Source of the DNA: an uncultured Allofournierella sp.
GTDB lineage: Bacteria > Bacillota > Clostridia > Oscillospirales > Ruminococcaceae
Direction: 5' to 3'
Length of the DNA stretch: 56,103 bases
NCBI GenBank assembly: GCA_944382775.1
Contig: CALWNI010000001.1
Span: 1 to 56,103, forward strand
The position numbers and the translations under genes are program-made. Numbering within the stretch: position 1 is the first letter of the stretch; each line of letters opens with the position of its first letter. The notes under the pieces are model-generated. The model made no database searches and was not told the origin of the DNA. It worked only from the letters and a program-made list of their open reading frames with translations. Below are positions 51,339 to 56,103 of the stretch, in pieces.

Positions 51339-51339
<1 letters not shown>
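50938..51339 (-). CDS. atpC: ATP synthase F1 epsilon subunit
   Basis: A 133-aa protein with the beta-sandwich start (FLEIITPERQFYIGPAEELI) and LPAIDGLYGVQPGHEPAVTA, then the two-helix C-terminal domain (AQEAKERAEERM...). It is part of the rotor stalk and can inhibit ATP hydrolysis. Its ATG overlaps the atpD stop by one base (TAATG). Last gene of the operon. Confidence 0.94.
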
Positions 51340-52775
<1,436 letters not shown>

Positions 52776-53738
52776 TTACCCTTTGTTCAGCACAGTGCCG
52801 TCGGCCGATACCAGCATGGTAAGGGCAGGAGTTGTGTGGTTTGTGGGGCGAATCCGAGTTTTCTTTTGTTGTGAGCCGCCCACAATTTCGGTAATTTCCT
52901 GTGTAATTGCAGACTGGCGTGCACGGTTGTACTCTAACGAAAGGGTACGAATCATTTCGCGGGCGTTTTTGGTGGAAGAATCCATTGCAGTCATGCGGGC
53001 ATTTTGCTCGCTGCAAAAGGATTCAACCAAACAGCCAAACACAACGCCCTTTAAATAACCGGGTACGATTTTGTCCATAACCTTGGAAGGAGAGGGAACA
53101 TAGGTAACCCGGCGCAGATACTGCCCGCTGGTTTGTGCAGGTTCGGTGTAATCAAACTGGTTAATATCCAGCGGAAGCAGCTGGTAGGTCATGGGACGCA
53201 TTACCAAAGGAGTAACCATTTCGGTAAAAATCACATGTACTTCGTCCAGCTCACCGGATAAAAACAGCGATGCAATTTCTTCGCTGATATCACGGGCACG
53301 GGTAACGGTGGGGTCTTGTGCAGAATACAAAAATTCGCCTGCAACGGGGATGTGTTTGCCTGCAAAATAAGCACGGCCCACCTGACCGATTAAGAACAGC
53401 ATGGCGTTTTCGGTTTGTGCCAGCTTTTGCTCTGCCAATTTCAGCACGTTGTGGTTGTAAGCACCGGCAAGGCCTTTGTCGCCGGTGATTACAATGTAAC
53501 CGATTTTACGGTTGGTTTTGGCAGCGCGCTTATCCATAAACGGATGATCCAGCTCTTGCGAGTGATTCAAAATATCCGCAATGGTATCTTGAATCTTTTT
53601 AAAATAAGGCTCTACGCCATTTAATTGTTGGCGTGCCTTGCGCATTTTTGAAGAAGAAATCAGATACATCGCATTGGTGATTTTTAATGTCTGATCTACA
53701 CTTTTAATGCGGGTACGAATTTCTTTTATGCTTGCCAT
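52776..53738 (-). CDS. atpG: ATP synthase F1 gamma subunit with C-terminal extension
   Basis: A 320-aa rotor subunit. [20 protein letters not shown] and the [15 protein letters not shown] motif are typical; the C-terminal helix contains [20 protein letters not shown] and [17 protein letters not shown]. Most gamma subunits end near that last motif (about 285-290 aa). Here 32 further residues (289-320) follow, with basic KKTRIRP and a hydrophobic patch [10 protein letters not shown]. The start overlaps the atpA end by 13 bases. Confidence 0.94.
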   Translation of the reverse strand: MASIKEIRTRIKSVDQTLKITNAMYLISSSKMRKARQQLNGVEPYFKKIQDTIADILNHSQELDHPFMDKRAAKTNRKIGYIVITGDKGLAGAYNHNVLKLAEQKLAQTENAMLFLIGQVGRAYFAGKHIPVAGEFLYSAQDPTVTRARDISEEIASLFLSGELDEVHVIFTEMVTPLVMRPMTYQLLPLDINQFDYTEPAQTSGQYLRRVTYVPSPSKVMDKIVPGYLKGVVFGCLVESFCSEQNARMTAMDSSTKNAREMIRTLSLEYNRARQSAITQEITEIVGGSQQKKTRIRPTNHTTPALTMLVSADGTVLNKG

Positions 53739-55243
53739 TGTGCGCTCACCTGTCCCTTATAGGCATCCAGTGCGGCGCGGATACTTTCGGCAACAGCGGC
53801 GGAAAGTGCGCCGGTGGATTCGATTTCTTCCAACAATTGCGGCTGGGTATTTTCCAAATGGTCCACAAAGCCCTGTGCAACCTCACGCACTTTGTTCAAA
53901 GGAACATCGCTTAACAGGTTGTTGGTGGCAACGTACAAAATGGTTGCCTGACGGCTTACGCTCATGGGGTTGTAAAGGGGCTGCTTTAAAATTTCCATCA
54001 GCTGTTTGCCGTGGTCCAAAGCACTTTTGGTGGCTTTGTCCAGGTCAGAGCTAAACTGGGTAAATACCTCCAGCTCGCGGAAACGAGCCAGGTCGATACG
54101 CAGGGTACCGGCAGTCTTTTTCACAGCCTTAGTCTGTGCAGAACCACCTACACGGCTAACCGAAAGACCCACGTTAACGGCAGGACGCTGACCGGCAAAG
54201 AACAGGTTGCTTTCCAGATAAATCTGACCGTCGGTAATGGAAATTACGTTGGTGGGAATGTAAGCGGATACGTCGCCTGCCTGGGTTTCAATGATGGGCA
54301 AAGCAGTCATGGAACCGCCGCCGTACTCTTTGGTCAAACGGCAGGAACGCTCCAACAAACGGCTGTGCAGATAGAAAACGTCGCCGGGATAAGCCTCACG
54401 GCCGGGGCTGCGATGCAGAAGCAAGCTCAAAGCACGGTAAGCAACCGCATGCTTGGACAAATCGTCGTATACAATCAGAACGTCTTTGCCCTTGCTCATG
54501 AAGTACTCGCCGATTGCGGTAGCAGCGTAGGGCGCAATGTACTGCAAGGGAGCAGACTCACTTGCGGGGCTGGATACGATGATGGTGTAATCCATAGCAC
54601 CGTATTTGATAAAGTTGTTGCGCAGCTGTGCAACGGTGGAAGCCTTTTGACCAATGGCAACATAGATGCAGATGACATCTTTGCCTTTCTGGTTCAGAAT
54701 GGTATCCACAGCAATGGCGGTTTTACCGGTTTGACGGTCACCGATGATCAGCTCACGCTGACCGCGGCCGATGGGAACCATAGCGTCAATGGCCAGAATA
54801 CCGGTTTGCATGGGTACGTTAACGGGCTCACGGGATACAACACCGGAAGCTTCGCGCTCGATGGGGCGGGTTTCGGTGGTTTCAATGGGGCCCAAGCCGT
54901 CAATGGGCTGTGCCAATGCGTTTACGGTACGGCCGATGATGGCATCGCCAACTGCAACGTCGGCAGCACGACCGGTGCGCTTAACAATGCTGCCCTCGGT
55001 CAAACCATCTTCGCTGCCCAGCAAAACAACGCCCACGTTGTCGCGCTCCAGGTTCAAAACAATACCTTTGGCACCGGTTTCAAATTCTACCAGCTCGCCA
55101 TATACAGCATTATTTAAGCCGTATACGGTTGCAATGCCGTCGCCGATTTCGATGATGGAACCGGTTTCGTCGTGGCTTGCACGGCTGTCGTACTGTTCAA
55201 TCTCCTCGCGGAGAATGGAAATAATCTCTTCGGATTGATTCAC
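53726..55243 (-). CDS. atpA: ATP synthase F1 alpha subunit
   Basis: A 505-aa regulatory nucleotide-binding subunit with P-loop [43 protein letters not shown] and [15 protein letters not shown] placed the start at GTG 55243 ([20 protein letters not shown]), with AGAGGTG nine bases before; the longer frame to 55294 runs into atpH. It begins seven bases after the atpH stop. Confidence 0.96.
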   Translation of the reverse strand: MNQSEEIISILREEIEQYDSRASHDETGSIIEIGDGIATVYGLNNAVYGELVEFETGAKGIVLNLERDNVGVVLLGSEDGLTEGSIVKRTGRAADVAVGDAIIGRTVNALAQPIDGLGPIETTETRPIEREASGVVSREPVNVPMQTGILAIDAMVPIGRGQRELIIGDRQTGKTAIAVDTILNQKGKDVICIYVAIGQKASTVAQLRNNFIKYGAMDYTIIVSSPASESAPLQYIAPYAATAIGEYFMSKGKDVLIVYDDLSKHAVAYRALSLLLHRSPGREAYPGDVFYLHSRLLERSCRLTKEYGGGSMTALPIIETQAGDVSAYIPTNVISITDGQIYLESNLFFAGQRPAVNVGLSVSRVGGSAQTKAVKKTAGTLRIDLARFRELEVFTQFSSDLDKATKSALDHGKQLMEILKQPLYNPMSVSRQATILYVATNNLLSDVPLNKVREVAQGFVDHLENTQPQLLEEIESTGALSAAVAESIRAALDAYKGQVSAQWQA

Positions 55244-55250
55244 AGTGGTT

Positions 55251-55766
55251 TCACCTCTCTTGCAAGCGGCGTGCCAAACGGTGCAGCTGGCCACTTACAC
55301 TCTTGTTGTAGGTCGTCCCGTCAATTTCCAGGACGAAACCGCCCAAAAGGGACGGATCAATGGAAACCTGCATTTCCACAGCAGACCGATTGTGCTGTTT
55401 GCACATGGCTTTTGCAATGTCCACCACCATGTCTTCGCTGGGCATTTTGGCACAGCGCATATGGCAGATGGTTTGGTTGTTTGCTGCAAGAACCAGCAGG
55501 TGATACTCGTATAAAATGTCGGAGAGCAGAGCAAAACGGCCCTTCTCGGCCAGCAGTTCATAAAAATGCATCAGCTGTTCCGGGCAGTTTGCAAAAGGCA
55601 GGCGGTGCAATACCGCCTGCTTTTCTTTGAAACGAACCGCCGGGCTGATGAGTGCCTCGCACAACTCTTTGCTGCTCAGAACCAAGGCTGCGGTATCACG
55701 CAGGGTTTGCTCCGGGCAACCGGTTTCATACAGGGCTTTTGCATATCGGGCGGCTGTTTGGCTCAT
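55251..55766 (-). CDS. atpH: ATP synthase F1 delta subunit
   Basis: A 171-aa peripheral-stalk subunit (OSCP). [12 protein letters not shown] at the N-terminus and [20 protein letters not shown] near the C-terminus are the family signatures. The start overlaps the atpF stop by four bases. Confidence 0.92.
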   Translation of the reverse strand: MSQTAARYAKALYETGCPEQTLRDTAALVLSSKELCEALISPAVRFKEKQAVLHRLPFANCPEQLMHFYELLAEKGRFALLSDILYEYHLLVLAANNQTICHMRCAKMPSEDMVVDIAKAMCKQHNRSAVEMQVSIDPSLLGGFVLEIDGTTYNKSVSGQLHRLARRLQER

Positions 55767-56103
55767 GCTTGTTCCTCCACTTCAGCTAAAAAGGCATTTA
55801 CCAAGGCACGGTCGGCATCGCTGTTCATGTTTTGCTGCGATACCTTAGAAGCAGCCAGCAATGCCAGCATGGCAATTTCCTGGCGGGCACCTTCCAGCAT
55901 GGCGGCACGGTCGGCTTCGGCCTGCTGCTGGGCAGCGGCCTGCATGCGTGCAATGTCTTGACGAGCTTTTTCGATTTGCAGCTCGTATTCCTTTTGACCA
56001 CGTTTTTTTGCTTCGTCCAAAATGGTTTGTGCTTCCTTTTTGGCTTGCAGCAACTGTGCCTCGTATTCTTCTTTGGTTTTTAATGCCTCATCCATCTTGG
56101 TAT
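55763..56103 (-). CDS. atpF: ATP synthase F0 b subunit (5' partial)
   Basis: The frame is open to the right edge; the window keeps the last 112 or so residues. They form a charged coiled coil (KEEYEAQLLQAKKEAQTILD, then ARQDIARMQAAAQQQAEADR) as in the peripheral stalk. The N-terminal membrane helix lies outside the window, so the Met at 56095 is internal. Confidence 0.88.
   Translation of the reverse strand, partial: TKMDEALKTKEEYEAQLLQAKKEAQTILDEAKKRGQKEYELQIEKARQDIARMQAAAQQQAEADRAAMLEGARQEIAMLALLAASKVSQQNMNSDADRALVNAFLAEVEEQA

Noticed and set aside
54011-55117. Plus-strand frame of 368 codons
   Set aside because: Antisense shadow of atpA, caused by codon bias; no ribosome site.

Overview
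The window looks like a chromosomal segment of an anaerobic Gram-positive member of the Clostridia, most likely an Oscillospiraceae/Ruminococcaceae relative. This rests on gene content (2-hydroxyacyl-CoA dehydratase activase family, formate-THF ligase, DegV, LCP and RsgI-type proteins, a type IV pilus operon without an outer-membrane secretin) and on strong Shine-Dalgarno sequences with frequent TTG/GTG starts. No species can be named from sequence alone, and no rRNA, tRNA, CRISPR array or transposase was seen.

Layout. 1-2224: end of a prophage-like region (tail or receptor-binding protein, M23 endolysin, holin). 2277-4000: an AT-rich two-gene unit with its own promoter (DUF5662 protein, anion permease), possibly phage cargo. 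4038-18413, minus strand: a complete Gram-positive type IV pilus operon. In transcription order it is major pilin, a pilin-like membrane protein, prepilin peptidase, PilC, a PilM-PilN fusion, PilO, three minor prepilins of 518, 273 and 1239 aa, PilB and PilT. 18672-21261, plus strand: a divergent unit with a second small pilin and a membrane diguanylate cyclase. PilB carries an MshEN-type N-terminus with two RLG motifs of the kind that bind c-di-GMP, so the locus appears to hold both a c-di-GMP source and a candidate receptor.

21339-33997: housekeeping and metabolic genes: GlnRS, a YitT-family membrane protein behind an attenuator-like leader, a 2-hydroxyacyl-CoA dehydratase/activase protein split in two by one in-frame stop, a DEDDh exonuclease, a PsiE-like membrane protein, a metallophosphoesterase, DegV, an EamA transporter and a sugar nucleotidyltransferase. 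34022-38472: GalE (upstream of the nucleotidyltransferase in one unit), an AraC regulator and two tandem membrane-anchored SGNH hydrolases. 38540-48627: formate-THF ligase, then the operon cysteine desulfurase - ThiI - CinA - SpoIID-like protein, then an LCP cell-wall ligase. The SpoIID-like protein carries a decayed copy of the CinA C-terminal half as its cytoplasmic domain. 48668-50766: an ECF sigma factor with an RsgI-like anti-sigma protein. 50938-56103: the F-type ATP synthase genes atpF(partial)-atpH-atpA-atpG-atpD-atpC, with a gamma subunit extended at its C-terminus.

Most promising for novelty: the type IV pilus with very large minor prepilins and a local c-di-GMP circuit, and the CinA-derived pseudo-enzyme domain fused to a SpoIID protein.
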